Below are positions 32,777-40,644 of a stretch of DNA of 64,000 nucleotides, one piece after another (the first letter of the stretch is position 1; each line of letters opens with the position of its first letter). Source of the stretch: Dinghuibacter sp035492835. Lineage in GTDB: Bacteria; Bacteroidota; Bacteroidia; Chitinophagales; Chitinophagaceae. Made by a program: the position numbers and the translations under genes. A model generated the notes under the pieces. It saw nothing but the letters and a program-made list of their open reading frames with translations, searched no databases and had not been told where the DNA came from. Where the stretch lies: assembly GCF_035492835.1 (NCBI RefSeq), contig NZ_DATJIY010000160.1, forward strand, positions 1 to 64,000, written 5' to 3'.

Positions 32777-33829
32777 TCAACTCCGGATTTGAGCAATTTT
32801 CCGGTATGCTGAAGGCGTCTGCCCCGTATATTGTTTGAACAGCCGCTGAAAGGTAGCCTGCGAATTGAACCCGCACTCCTGGGCGATACCCGCGATGGTC
32901 AGGTGTTGGTCCCGGCCTGAGGTGATTCTTTCCTGGACCGCGCGGACCCGATACTCGCCCACGAACTCCGCAAAGTTCTTTTGCAGGTGCCGGTTGAGGA
33001 CCGCGGAAACCGTCTTGGGGGCCAGCCCGGTCCTGACGGCCAGCATGTCGAGGTTCAGCGAGGCGTCCAGGTACAGCCTGTCCTCTTCCATCACCCGGGT
33101 CAAAAGCGCCACCGCGTCGGGGGAGGGAGGCGTCTGCCGGGGGTAGGCTACGAGGTAACCCTTCAGTCCCAGCCAGTACGTCAGGCATACCAGCGGCAGG
33201 TATACGGGATACCAGTTCAGCGCGTCCACCAGGCGGAAGGTAAATATGGCGTAGGGCACCAGATATACCAGCCATATTCCCAGGAAGACCGCGAAGGCCA
33301 TCACGCATTGCCGTGGCCAGGCGGCAGGCTTACCGCGCAACAAACGGGCGCTGTAGTAAACATAGACCGCAAGACTGAGCCAGCGCGGGATATCGGCGTA
33401 GACGTTGTACGTGTCGATAAACAAACCCACCCGCCCGCCGTGCCTGGGCCAAAAATGGAACCAAACACCCACGACAAAACCCCAGGCGACCAGGTAGGGC
33501 ACAAGGTCGACCAAAACGGGAAGGAACAACAGCCGGTGACGACGGGTCAAAACAAACCCCGGTTCCAGCGTCGATTTTATATATAAATACAACAAAGGCC
33601 CTATGGGCATGGCCATAATGAACGGGAACATCGCGTCGAAGGTCCCGTAGTGGGCCGCATACCAGTGTTGTGTATTCAGAAATACGTTCAGGCTGGCCAG
33701 CGACGGCAGCCCGATAAGCCAGGCCAACAACCGGTGAGGCAGCCTTCCCCGTCGCCACAACAGGGCGCCGATAATAAACCCCTGGAAAGCGCCCAGTAGT
33801 ATCAAAGTATTTAAGGTGCTGATTATCAT
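32777..33829 (-). CDS. AraC-family regulator with membrane N-terminus
   Basis: A 350-residue protein. Seven hydrophobic helices (about 5-225) are followed by a C-terminal AraC double helix-turn-helix (NLDMLAVRTGLAPKTVSAVL, then LTIAGIAQECGFNSQATFQR and YTGQTPSAYRK). This fusion of a 7-helix sensor and AraC domain is frequent in Bacteroidota. The signal it senses is unknown. It lies upstream of the serine hydrolase on the same strand (48 nt) and diverges from the mscS gene, either of which it might regulate. Confidence 0.9.
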   Translation of the reverse strand: MIISTLNTLILLGAFQGFIIGALLWRRGRLPHRLLAWLIGLPSLASLNVFLNTQHWYAAHYGTFDAMFPFIMAMPIGPLLYLYIKSTLEPGFVLTRRHRLLFLPVLVDLVPYLVAWGFVVGVWFHFWPRHGGRVGLFIDTYNVYADIPRWLSLAVYVYYSARLLRGKPAAWPRQCVMAFAVFLGIWLVYLVPYAIFTFRLVDALNWYPVYLPLVCLTYWLGLKGYLVAYPRQTPPSPDAVALLTRVMEEDRLYLDASLNLDMLAVRTGLAPKTVSAVLNRHLQKNFAEFVGEYRVRAVQERITSGRDQHLTIAGIAQECGFNSQATFQRLFKQYTGQTPSAYRKIAQIRS

Positions 33830-33948
33830 AAGTAATGCAGAAATCTTGTTAAAAGTTACGAAATCATGGTGTCTTTGAACCCATTATCCGTTTTACTAAT
33901 GAGAACAGGTAATAACTCATTAATAAGGCACATTGGATATAGGGTTTA

Positions 33949-33974
33949 GGCCGTTGCAATTCTTTGCGACGGCC
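33949..33974 (+). promoter_or_regulatory. Operator-like palindrome over the mscS -33 region
   Basis: GGCCGTTGC-8 nt-GCGACGGCC forms a 9-position inverted repeat with one T-G pair. It covers the TTG (33954-33956) of the mscS promoter, so a protein bound here would block RNA polymerase. It could also be read as a hairpin, but it precedes the predicted transcription start. Confidence 0.6.
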
Positions 33975-33983
33975 TTATTTTTG
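33954..33983 (+). promoter_or_regulatory. mscS promoter (TTG-N19-TATTTTTG)
   Basis: TTG at 33954-33956, 19 nt of spacer and TATTTTTG at 33976-33983 match the Bacteroidota -33/-7 promoter in both boxes and spacing. The ATG follows 13 nt after the -7 box, so the leader would be only a few nucleotides long. Confidence 0.75.
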
Positions 33984-33996
33984 GATATACCATCCT

Positions 33997-36294
33997 ATGA
34001 AGCCGGTATACCTGTTTGTGTTGCTTGCGGTCTCCATAGTGGCAACCGCCCAAAAGAAAAAGCTCGTCGTGCCCAAAACCCGGGTGGAATATTCCCTGGA
34101 TACGATCATGCAGCGACTGGACAATATGCACCAGACGTTGAATAACATCAACAATTTTCAGAACAAAAGCTTCGATACCAACCGGGTCAAGCGGGAGCTG
34201 TCGACCTTTAACGGGACGCTGGCGGTGATCCGGTCGGCGATGACCGGGTACAACCTTCCGGAATACAAACAGCTGCTCCTCTATGAGTATATGCTGAACT
34301 ATATGAACGGAAAACTCTCGGATTGGCGCGCCACCCTGTTTCAATACAATACCGATCTTGTCTCGATGACGTCGGAAACCGCGGCTTTTGCAAAGGACTC
34401 CCTCCTCCGGAACCTGGTTCGGGACAGCCTTTACCGGGCTATGTACACGAGCGAGCTGCAGGAGCTCCTGCAGAAATGGGACACCGCCCGCAAAACGACG
34501 GCGGCCAACCTGGCCAGCATCAATGCCCTCCAATCGGCGATCACGCCCCCGTATTTCCTGACTACGGATCTGCTCGACGACGTCGCCCGGATGAAAACGA
34601 CGATTACGTCCCGGCTTTTTCAAAAAGAATATCCTTATCTGTGGGAGCGCGGTCGGAGCGATGCGGGTAGTACCGGGGACCTCGCCGCCCGTTCGGCGCG
34701 TACCGAAAGGGAGCTGATGGGCTTTTTCCTGCAATTGAACTGGGGATATTATATATACGCGCTGTTGATCGGTTTATCGTTCGGGTTTTGGGTATGGAAT
34801 AATTTCAGGAAAATGGGTGAGCTGCCCGGCGACGTAACCCTTCATTATATCCACCGGGTCCCGGTGCTCGCGAGCCTGGCGGTCATGCTCAACATCCTGC
34901 CCTTTTTCGACCTGGACGCGCCCACGGTGTTCACCCAGTTGGGACAGTTCATCCTGATGATCGTCGTGAGCGTCCTCTTCTGGATGACCTGGCCGCGGAA
35001 GTACTTCCTTTATTGGGGATTGCTGCTCTTCCTGTACGTGTGTTACGGAGTCACCGGGCCGCTGCTGGTGGCGAAATGGGACGCCCGGCTGTGGTTACTG
35101 CTGTTGAACGCGTGTTCCATGGTCGTAGCCTATGTTTGTTTGCGGAAGATCGTACACCTCTTCCCCTATCCGCGGACCGTCCGGATAGTATGGTGGTTGT
35201 GCCTGGGATTGAACGGGCTTTCGATCCTGTGCAACGTTTTCGGGCGGCTGAGCCTGGCGAAGATATTCAGCTCGGCCAGTATGTTCGGGCTGATACAGGT
35301 CATCGTGCTCACGGTATTTATCGACACCGTCCTGGAGGCGTTTACGCTGCAAACCGCGGTAAGCCGAAGGGATGAACGGCGCAAGGGACTGGCCCCCCTG
35401 TTCGAACGCATGCAGCGGGGAGTGGAACGCTTCCTGCTGGCGCTGGCTTTTATCACCTGGCTGGTGGCCTTCGCCATCAACCTGAACGTATACGATGCGG
35501 TATACGCCGCGGTGGCCCGCGTGTGGAACCACGTCGTCCACCTGGGTTCGATCTCCTTTAAATTGGGCAACGTTTTGTTGTTTATCGGGATCGTCTATTG
35601 CGCCAACGTGCTGCAGAAATACATCGGTTATCTCTATGGCTCCGCGGATGAGCCGGGCACGCCGCAACCGGGGAAAAAGGGTTCCCAGCTGGTCATGGTG
35701 AGGTTGATCCTGATCATCGCGGGTTTCCTGCTCGCGATCGCGGCCTCGGGATTGCCGATCGACCGGATCACGATCGTACTGGGCGCCCTGGGCGTTGGTA
35801 TCGGGCTGGGGCTGCAAACCATCGTCAACAACCTTGTATCGGGGATCATCCTCATCTTCGAACGGCCCTTCCAACTGGGCGACTACATCGAGCTGAACGG
35901 TAAAAAAGGGATGGTGAGGGATATCGGCATACGCGCTTCGCGCATGGTTACCGAGGCCGGGAACGAGATCATCATGCCCAATGGCGACCTGCTGGCCGGA
36001 GAGGTGATCAACTGGACGGTCCGAAACAACCAGGTACGTCTCGAAATGCCGATCACCGTGGAGGCAGGCCCCTCCTTCGAGTCGGTCGTCCGCGGCGTGG
36101 AAGAAGCGTTGTCGGGGCATCCCGACCTTCTTTCGGACAAACCGAACGTCCTGCTCAACACCTCTACGGACAAAACGCTCAGCATTACCGTATTGGTTTG
36201 GGTGTCGAACGTCGCCCAGTTGCAAACCATCAAGAGCGAGGTGCTCGACCTGCTCTATCAGAAGTTCAGGGAAAAAGGGATCAAGCCGGTGTAA
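33997..36294 (+). CDS. Large MscS-family mechanosensitive channel
   Basis: A 765-residue protein with a signal peptide (about 1-19). A periplasmic, coiled-coil-rich domain (about 25-240) and about nine further helices come before the MscS core. The core has GVGIGLGLQTIVNNLVSGII (pore helix), FERPFQLGDYIELNGKKG and NEIIMPNGDLL. This KefA/MscK-like layout is large compared with MscS. It should open under membrane tension at low osmolarity. I chose the ATG giving MKPVYLFV. Its end overlaps the convergent nitronate monooxygenase gene by 14 nt. Confidence 0.92.
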   Translation: MKPVYLFVLLAVSIVATAQKKKLVVPKTRVEYSLDTIMQRLDNMHQTLNNINNFQNKSFDTNRVKRELSTFNGTLAVIRSAMTGYNLPEYKQLLLYEYMLNYMNGKLSDWRATLFQYNTDLVSMTSETAAFAKDSLLRNLVRDSLYRAMYTSELQELLQKWDTARKTTAANLASINALQSAITPPYFLTTDLLDDVARMKTTITSRLFQKEYPYLWERGRSDAGSTGDLAARSARTERELMGFFLQLNWGYYIYALLIGLSFGFWVWNNFRKMGELPGDVTLHYIHRVPVLASLAVMLNILPFFDLDAPTVFTQLGQFILMIVVSVLFWMTWPRKYFLYWGLLLFLYVCYGVTGPLLVAKWDARLWLLLLNACSMVVAYVCLRKIVHLFPYPRTVRIVWWLCLGLNGLSILCNVFGRLSLAKIFSSASMFGLIQVIVLTVFIDTVLEAFTLQTAVSRRDERRKGLAPLFERMQRGVERFLLALAFITWLVAFAINLNVYDAVYAAVARVWNHVVHLGSISFKLGNVLLFIGIVYCANVLQKYIGYLYGSADEPGTPQPGKKGSQLVMVRLILIIAGFLLAIAASGLPIDRITIVLGALGVGIGLGLQTIVNNLVSGIILIFERPFQLGDYIELNGKKGMVRDIGIRASRMVTEAGNEIIMPNGDLLAGEVINWTVRNNQVRLEMPITVEAGPSFESVVRGVEEALSGHPDLLSDKPNVLLNTSTDKTLSITVLVWVSNVAQLQTIKSEVLDLLYQKFREKGIKPV

Positions 36295-37333
36295 AGGCTT
36301 CGCTGGTCTCCTGAATAAGCGCCTCCATCAGCTCCGCGGCCTTCCGATGTCGCAGCAGGGGAGCGATCTGGCCGCCCCAAAACAGGACCAGGTCCCACTG
36401 TTGCCGCGCGATGGCCGCCTGGCGGAGCGGTGCGATCAGCTGTGTCTGTAGCGGGAAGGGGAGGTGGCTGGTCTCCGCGCCCAGCCGGTTCCGCAGCCCG
36501 CGGCCCAACCGGCCGCTAAACGCGCGGGTGAGCATGGTGTGCCGGGCCTTTTCGGAGAACAGCATGTTCCGGTGCGCGTCGAGCGCGCCCGATTCTTCAC
36601 ACGCCAGGAAGGCGGTGCCGACCTGGACCGCGTCCGCGCCAAGCGTCAGCGCCGCCGCGACGCCCCGGCCGGTAGCGATACCACCCGCGGCGATAACCGG
36701 CAACCGGACCTTGTCACGGATTTGCTGGACGAGCACAAACGTACCGGTGAGCGACTGCTCGGCCGGCGCCAGCCACGAGGGCCGGTGACCGCCCGCTTCA
36801 AAACCTGCGGCGATGATGGCGTCCACACCGGCGGACTCCAGCCGGATGGCCTCGTCCAACGTGGTGGCGGCGCCCACGGTCATGATGCCCCGGCGGCGGC
36901 ACTCCTCCAGGATCGATGAAGATGGGATTCCGAACATAAAGCTGAACACCGGTGGCCTGACATCGAGGATCACCTGCACTTGGTTGTCGAACCGTGAATG
37001 GAAGCTAAACGTCTTGTCCGGCAGCCCGACACCCACCTCATCGAAATAGGGTTGGAAAACCGCACGCAATTCCGGCGTCAGCCGGGCTTCGGTACCGTCC
37101 AGGTCGGATACCCAGAGGTTGAGGTTGTAAGGCTTGTCGGTAGCGGCCTTGAGCTCCGCGTCGATCTGGGCGATCTCTTCTGGCGTATTGGTGTACGCGC
37201 CAAAGCCGCCTACCCCGCCCAGGTTGGACACCATCGCCGTGAGCTTCACCGTGGAAAAATTCCCGCCAAACGGTCCCTGGAAGATGGGGTAGCGTATCCC
37301 CAATCGTTCCGTGACCCTAGTGTTCGGCCACAT
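36281..37333 (-). CDS. Nitronate monooxygenase (NPD-like flavoprotein)
   Basis: A 350-residue FMN-dependent TIM-barrel protein. It begins RVTERLGIRYPIFQGPFGG and has AAGFEAGGHRP with the catalytic His, then AAGGIATGRGVAAALTLGAD for FMN phosphate binding. It oxidises nitronates such as propionate-3-nitronate. It overlaps the NTF2-like gene by 17 nt on the same strand, so the two are co-expressed. Confidence 0.93.
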   Translation of the reverse strand: MWPNTRVTERLGIRYPIFQGPFGGNFSTVKLTAMVSNLGGVGGFGAYTNTPEEIAQIDAELKAATDKPYNLNLWVSDLDGTEARLTPELRAVFQPYFDEVGVGLPDKTFSFHSRFDNQVQVILDVRPPVFSFMFGIPSSSILEECRRRGIMTVGAATTLDEAIRLESAGVDAIIAAGFEAGGHRPSWLAPAEQSLTGTFVLVQQIRDKVRLPVIAAGGIATGRGVAAALTLGADAVQVGTAFLACEESGALDAHRNMLFSEKARHTMLTRAFSGRLGRGLRNRLGAETSHLPFPLQTQLIAPLRQAAIARQQWDLVLFWGGQIAPLLRHRKAAELMEALIQETSEAFTPA

Positions 37334-37754
37334 CGGAGATCATTTTGTTGACAATGACCCAGTGACCATCGAGCTTGTGAAACGACAGGAATTCGTGATA
37401 GTTGAAATCGTACATCTTCACCCGGACCTTGGCGATCGCGATCGACTGGATCACCTCGATCGAAATGATGTCCCCCTTGAAGGGTTTACCGGAGTCCTTG
37501 GGGCTTTGGCGATGCGCCACGCCATCGAGGTACTCGGGGAGGGCCTTGAAATAAGGCTTGCCCTGTACGTCCCCGAAGAGCAGCGTGCCCGGGTAATAAA
37601 GAGCGGACAAAAGGGCGGTATCCCCTTCATAGATGCCCTTGAAATAATTCTCCAGTACGCCGCTGATCGCAGCCGAATCCTGGTTCATAACAGGTGATTT
37701 TTTGGGTGATGGCTGACCCAGCATCAGGGTCATGACCACGAGCAATAGGTTCAT
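37317..37754 (-). CDS. NTF2-like (lumazine-binding-like) protein
   Basis: A 145-residue protein with a short hydrophobic N-terminus (MNLLLVVMTLMLG) and an NTF2-fold domain: AAISGVLENYFKGIYEGD, LYYPGTLLFGD and KLDGHWVIVNKM. It may be exported. It overlaps the nitronate monooxygenase start by 17 nt and follows the small acidic gene by 18 nt. Substrate unknown. Confidence 0.85.
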   Translation of the reverse strand: MNLLLVVMTLMLGQPSPKKSPVMNQDSAAISGVLENYFKGIYEGDTALLSALYYPGTLLFGDVQGKPYFKALPEYLDGVAHRQSPKDSGKPFKGDIISIEVIQSIAIAKVRVKMYDFNYHEFLSFHKLDGHWVIVNKMISDVAEH

Positions 37755-37772
37755 GGGTCGAAGGTAGGGCCT

Positions 37773-38102
37773 TTAGTCTTCGTCGTCCCTGGGAAACTCC
37801 GTGGCGTCGAAGGCCCCGGCGGACCCGTCGTGGCGCTCCAGCTCCTCTTCGTCGACGGCGCGCTGGTAGTACCCGGCGATTCCCTCACCGATCCTGGAGA
37901 CAAGATCGGCGGAGGCGGCTTCGCCATCCCGCTGGAACCAGCCGTTGTCCCCGCAACACAAGTAGGCAAAGAAATCCCCATTTAGCATGACACGGTAAAA
38001 AACGGGGAGACCGCCGGGGGAAAGTTCGGCGGAAGGCGTGACCCAGGCGTCGTAATACTGGTCGTCGTCCGTAAATTCCAACGGGAAGGAATGATTGACC
38101 AT
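37773..38102 (-). CDS. Acidic hypothetical protein
   Basis: A 109-residue acidic soluble protein (VNHSFPLEFTDDDQYYDAWV, then FAYLCCGDNGWFQRDGE and a C-terminal EFPRDDED). It has no signal or helices. I do not recognise the family. The regular composition, an ATG and tight spacing (23 nt after the cupin gene, 18 nt before NTF2) support a real gene of the same operon. Confidence 0.65.
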   Translation of the reverse strand: MVNHSFPLEFTDDDQYYDAWVTPSAELSPGGLPVFYRVMLNGDFFAYLCCGDNGWFQRDGEAASADLVSRIGEGIAGYYQRAVDEEELERHDGSAGAFDATEFPRDDED

Positions 38103-38125
38103 AGCCTAAGTTACTGAATTCCTAC

Positions 38126-38668
38126 CTACGGTACGAGGAGCGGCCGCCCTTGTTGTGCGTAACTGGCCCATAAAGGAGATATCCCGTCGAGTGGGCCAAA
38201 GAGCGGGTCCTGCGCCGGGAGGATCACCGAGGCGATGTGGGCGTCGGCCGACGGCCGCTCCCCCGGTTCGCCCCAGAAGCGGTTGGGGACCTGGCCATGG
38301 GGGCTGGCCACCACACATTGTACCTGGTCTTCCGTCCCCAGGTTGTGGTAGGCGGCGCCCGCGGGGATGATGAGGACGTCTCCCTTGGACAGCCGGATTT
38401 TTTGACCGGCGTCTCCCCCCAATTGTATCGTCGTGCTCCCCCCGGCTACGCCCAGGGCCGTGTGCGCGGTGGAATGATAGTGGGCGGTCGTGGGTATGCC
38501 CCCCACGGATGCCGGGGCCCATTGGTGTGAGGCAAAAACCCGTTTGATATATAATGTTTTGAGGAACAACGGCAACGACAACCCCTCTTTGTAAAGGACG
38601 ACCGGGAGACGACTGCCGGGAAACCGGCCGTTCTCCTTGCACATAAAAAACAGGGGTTCTCCATTCAT
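38126..38668 (-). CDS. Cupin-domain protein, YjlB-like
   Basis: About 180 residues. The cupin barrel shows TAHYHSTAHTALGVAGGSTT (two metal His and the first motif) and LSKGDVLIIPAGAAYHNLG (second motif), as in B. subtilis YjlB. I chose the ATG giving MNGEPLFF, near the family's usual start. A start at 38713 would overlap the divergent PqiA-like frame. Binding of a metal and small ligand is likely; reaction unknown. Confidence 0.88.
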   Translation of the reverse strand: MNGEPLFFMCKENGRFPGSRLPVVLYKEGLSLPLFLKTLYIKRVFASHQWAPASVGGIPTTAHYHSTAHTALGVAGGSTTIQLGGDAGQKIRLSKGDVLIIPAGAAYHNLGTEDQVQCVVASPHGQVPNRFWGEPGERPSADAHIASVILPAQDPLFGPLDGISPLWASYAQQGRPLLVP

Positions 38669-38772
38669 GGCGACAGGTGTTTGAAGGGGAAAGCTATGCC
38701 GGATCCGGTGCAATTTCCATGCCCGGGCCCTTCCCGTTTGGCACGATCTTTCAACATATTTTCCAGGAGATC

Positions 38773-40065
38773 ATGCAAAAAACATTCTTAATCATAGTCG
38801 TCTCGCTTGTCCTGGGCGCAGTAGGGTATTGCGGTTACCAGGTACACCGGTTATCGATGGAGCAAAAGCTCGTCAAGGAGGATTACAGCATTGCCAACAA
38901 CATCAGTTTTGGGCTGCTGTCGATCAACAAGTGGCGGGACATGATGGTGACCGCGGTCGGCGGGGAGATCCAGTCCTTTTCCCTGACCGCGGCCGAACGC
39001 GACTCCCTGGACCGGGCGGTGCGGAACGTGCTGAATTCGCTGATCGACAGGGCGGACAGCATGATCAACGCCCCGCAGCACACCCTGGGGGGGAAACTCC
39101 GCAAATTCGCCTACCACACTTTTGTCAACGACCGCCGGCTGCACGAGCAGGTACCGGCTTTTTCGCGCCAGATCATCGCCGAGGTCCTAAAACCCCGGAA
39201 CAAACAAAAACTGGCCTCGCTGGCCCAAAACAAGCTGGAGGACCTGGGGCAGCAGACATACGACAGCGCCCGCAGCCTGGAAGAGACCAAGGTCGATTCG
39301 GTGTACCATTTGTATGGCGTGATGGATTCGGATGCGTTCGACCGCGTAACCGATGCACGGCTGAGCTTCATACACACGCAGATGTACCAGTACGCCTACG
39401 GCATGCTCGGAGGGCTTGCGCTCATGCTGTTCCTGTGGTATCTGCTCAGACGGAAGGCCACGCTGTATAAAACCCTCTTCGTCCTTTCCATCGTCGTCGC
39501 GCTGGTCTTCCTGCTGGTGGGTCTTACCTCCACTATGATCGAAATCGACGCCCGTATAAAATCCCTCAGCTTCCAGCTGCTCGGCGACACCATCGCTTTC
39601 CGGGACCAGGTGATCTTTTTTCAAAGTAAGAGCATCCTGGACGTGGTCGTGCTCCTGCTCCACACGGGCCGGGTGGACTCCATCCTGGTCGGCAGTCTGA
39701 TCCTGTGCTTCAGTATTTTCTTTCCCGTGACAAAGCTGCTGTCCGCGGGCGTCTACCTGCTGGGGGAGCGGGGCTGGACAAAGGGCCGGTTCATCAGGTA
39801 TTTTGCCTTCCATTCCGGGAAGTGGAGTATGGCGGACGTCATGGTGGTGGCCATCTTTATGGCCTATATCGGGTTCAATGGGATACTGAACGACCAGATG
39901 TCAAAGCTCGACCTGCATACCGACAGCTTCACCAGCATCGCCACGAACCAGACCGCGCTCCAGCCGGGCTATATCATCTTCGTGGGGTTTGTGTTGTTCG
40001 GGTTGGTGTTGTCGGAAATCCTGAAGCGGATCGTAAAGGTCAGTTCCGCTGCATCAGCTGGATGA
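38773..40065 (+). CDS. PqiA-family membrane protein
   Basis: About 430 residues. One N-terminal helix is followed by a periplasmic helical domain of about 190 residues and then a PqiA-type four-helix core (SLILCFSIFFPVTKLLSAG, then HSGKWSMADVMVVAIFMAYI). PqiA relatives work in lipid transport or stress tolerance of the envelope; here the periplasmic part is an unusual addition and no PqiB/MCE gene is adjacent. I chose the ATG giving MQKTFLII. The end overlaps the convergent gene by 26 nt. Confidence 0.85.
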   Translation: MQKTFLIIVVSLVLGAVGYCGYQVHRLSMEQKLVKEDYSIANNISFGLLSINKWRDMMVTAVGGEIQSFSLTAAERDSLDRAVRNVLNSLIDRADSMINAPQHTLGGKLRKFAYHTFVNDRRLHEQVPAFSRQIIAEVLKPRNKQKLASLAQNKLEDLGQQTYDSARSLEETKVDSVYHLYGVMDSDAFDRVTDARLSFIHTQMYQYAYGMLGGLALMLFLWYLLRRKATLYKTLFVLSIVVALVFLLVGLTSTMIEIDARIKSLSFQLLGDTIAFRDQVIFFQSKSILDVVVLLLHTGRVDSILVGSLILCFSIFFPVTKLLSAGVYLLGERGWTKGRFIRYFAFHSGKWSMADVMVVAIFMAYIGFNGILNDQMSKLDLHTDSFTSIATNQTALQPGYIIFVGFVLFGLVLSEILKRIVKVSSAASAG

Positions 40066-40588
40066 ACAGGTACGCAAGCCCCGCCTCGAACAGTTGTCGC
40101 GCCATCCGGATAAAGAGGTGGCGTTCCAGCGGGAGGACACAGAGGCGGTAGAGCAAGGCAAAGAGGAGAAAGGGGAGGACGTGATAGGGGGTGGGGAAGA
40201 GCCAGTCCATACCCAGCGCAAAAAACATCGCCACGCAAAAAAGGGCGGTTTGTACCAGGAAAAAGGCTGCCTTGAAGCGGGGACCGAAAAAATCGAAGTC
40301 CTCGAAGGACCGGGACTTCTTGTTTTCATCCTTTATTTTTTTCTGGAGCGCTTTGTACTCCCCGGAGCCAAAGGCGGGTGCTTGTAGTTGGGATAGCGAA
40401 TAAAGGCTTTCGGAGAGCGGGTTGAACACGCTCCGGCGGGCGTTGAAACGGTCGAACAGCTGCCGGAGCTCGACCTGCGCCCCGGTGGGGTCGAAGGACC
40501 GGCTGAGGGCGTACTTTCCCTGCAAGGCTTCGATGTCCTGCCATTGCAAAAGGTGTTTTCCCATGTATGTACCAGAAGAGCCGTCCAT
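40040..40588 (-). CDS. Hypothetical protein with C-terminal membrane helices
   Basis: A protein of about 182 residues. A charged soluble part (DIEALQGKYALSRSFDPTGA, SGEYKALQKKIKDENKKS) is followed by two or three C-terminal helices (AAFFLVQTALFCVAMFFALG, HVLPFLLFALLYRLCVL). An ATG at 40708 would extend it into dnaE2 by 64 nt, so I prefer the ATG at 40588 giving MDGSSGTYM. Not recognised; it may be the last gene of the imu transcript. Confidence 0.6.
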   Translation of the reverse strand: MDGSSGTYMGKHLLQWQDIEALQGKYALSRSFDPTGAQVELRQLFDRFNARRSVFNPLSESLYSLSQLQAPAFGSGEYKALQKKIKDENKKSRSFEDFDFFGPRFKAAFFLVQTALFCVAMFFALGMDWLFPTPYHVLPFLLFALLYRLCVLPLERHLFIRMARQLFEAGLAYLFIQLMQRN

Positions 40589-40644
40589 GCAGTTGGCAAT
40601 ATCCAACAATGGCGTAAGCCGGAACAGCGTATTTACACGTGGTT

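Noticed and set aside
35095..36225. A 376-codon minus-strand frame inside the MscS gene
   Set aside because: Antisense shadow of the well-conserved MscS core; composition rich in His, Gln and Asp with no domain.
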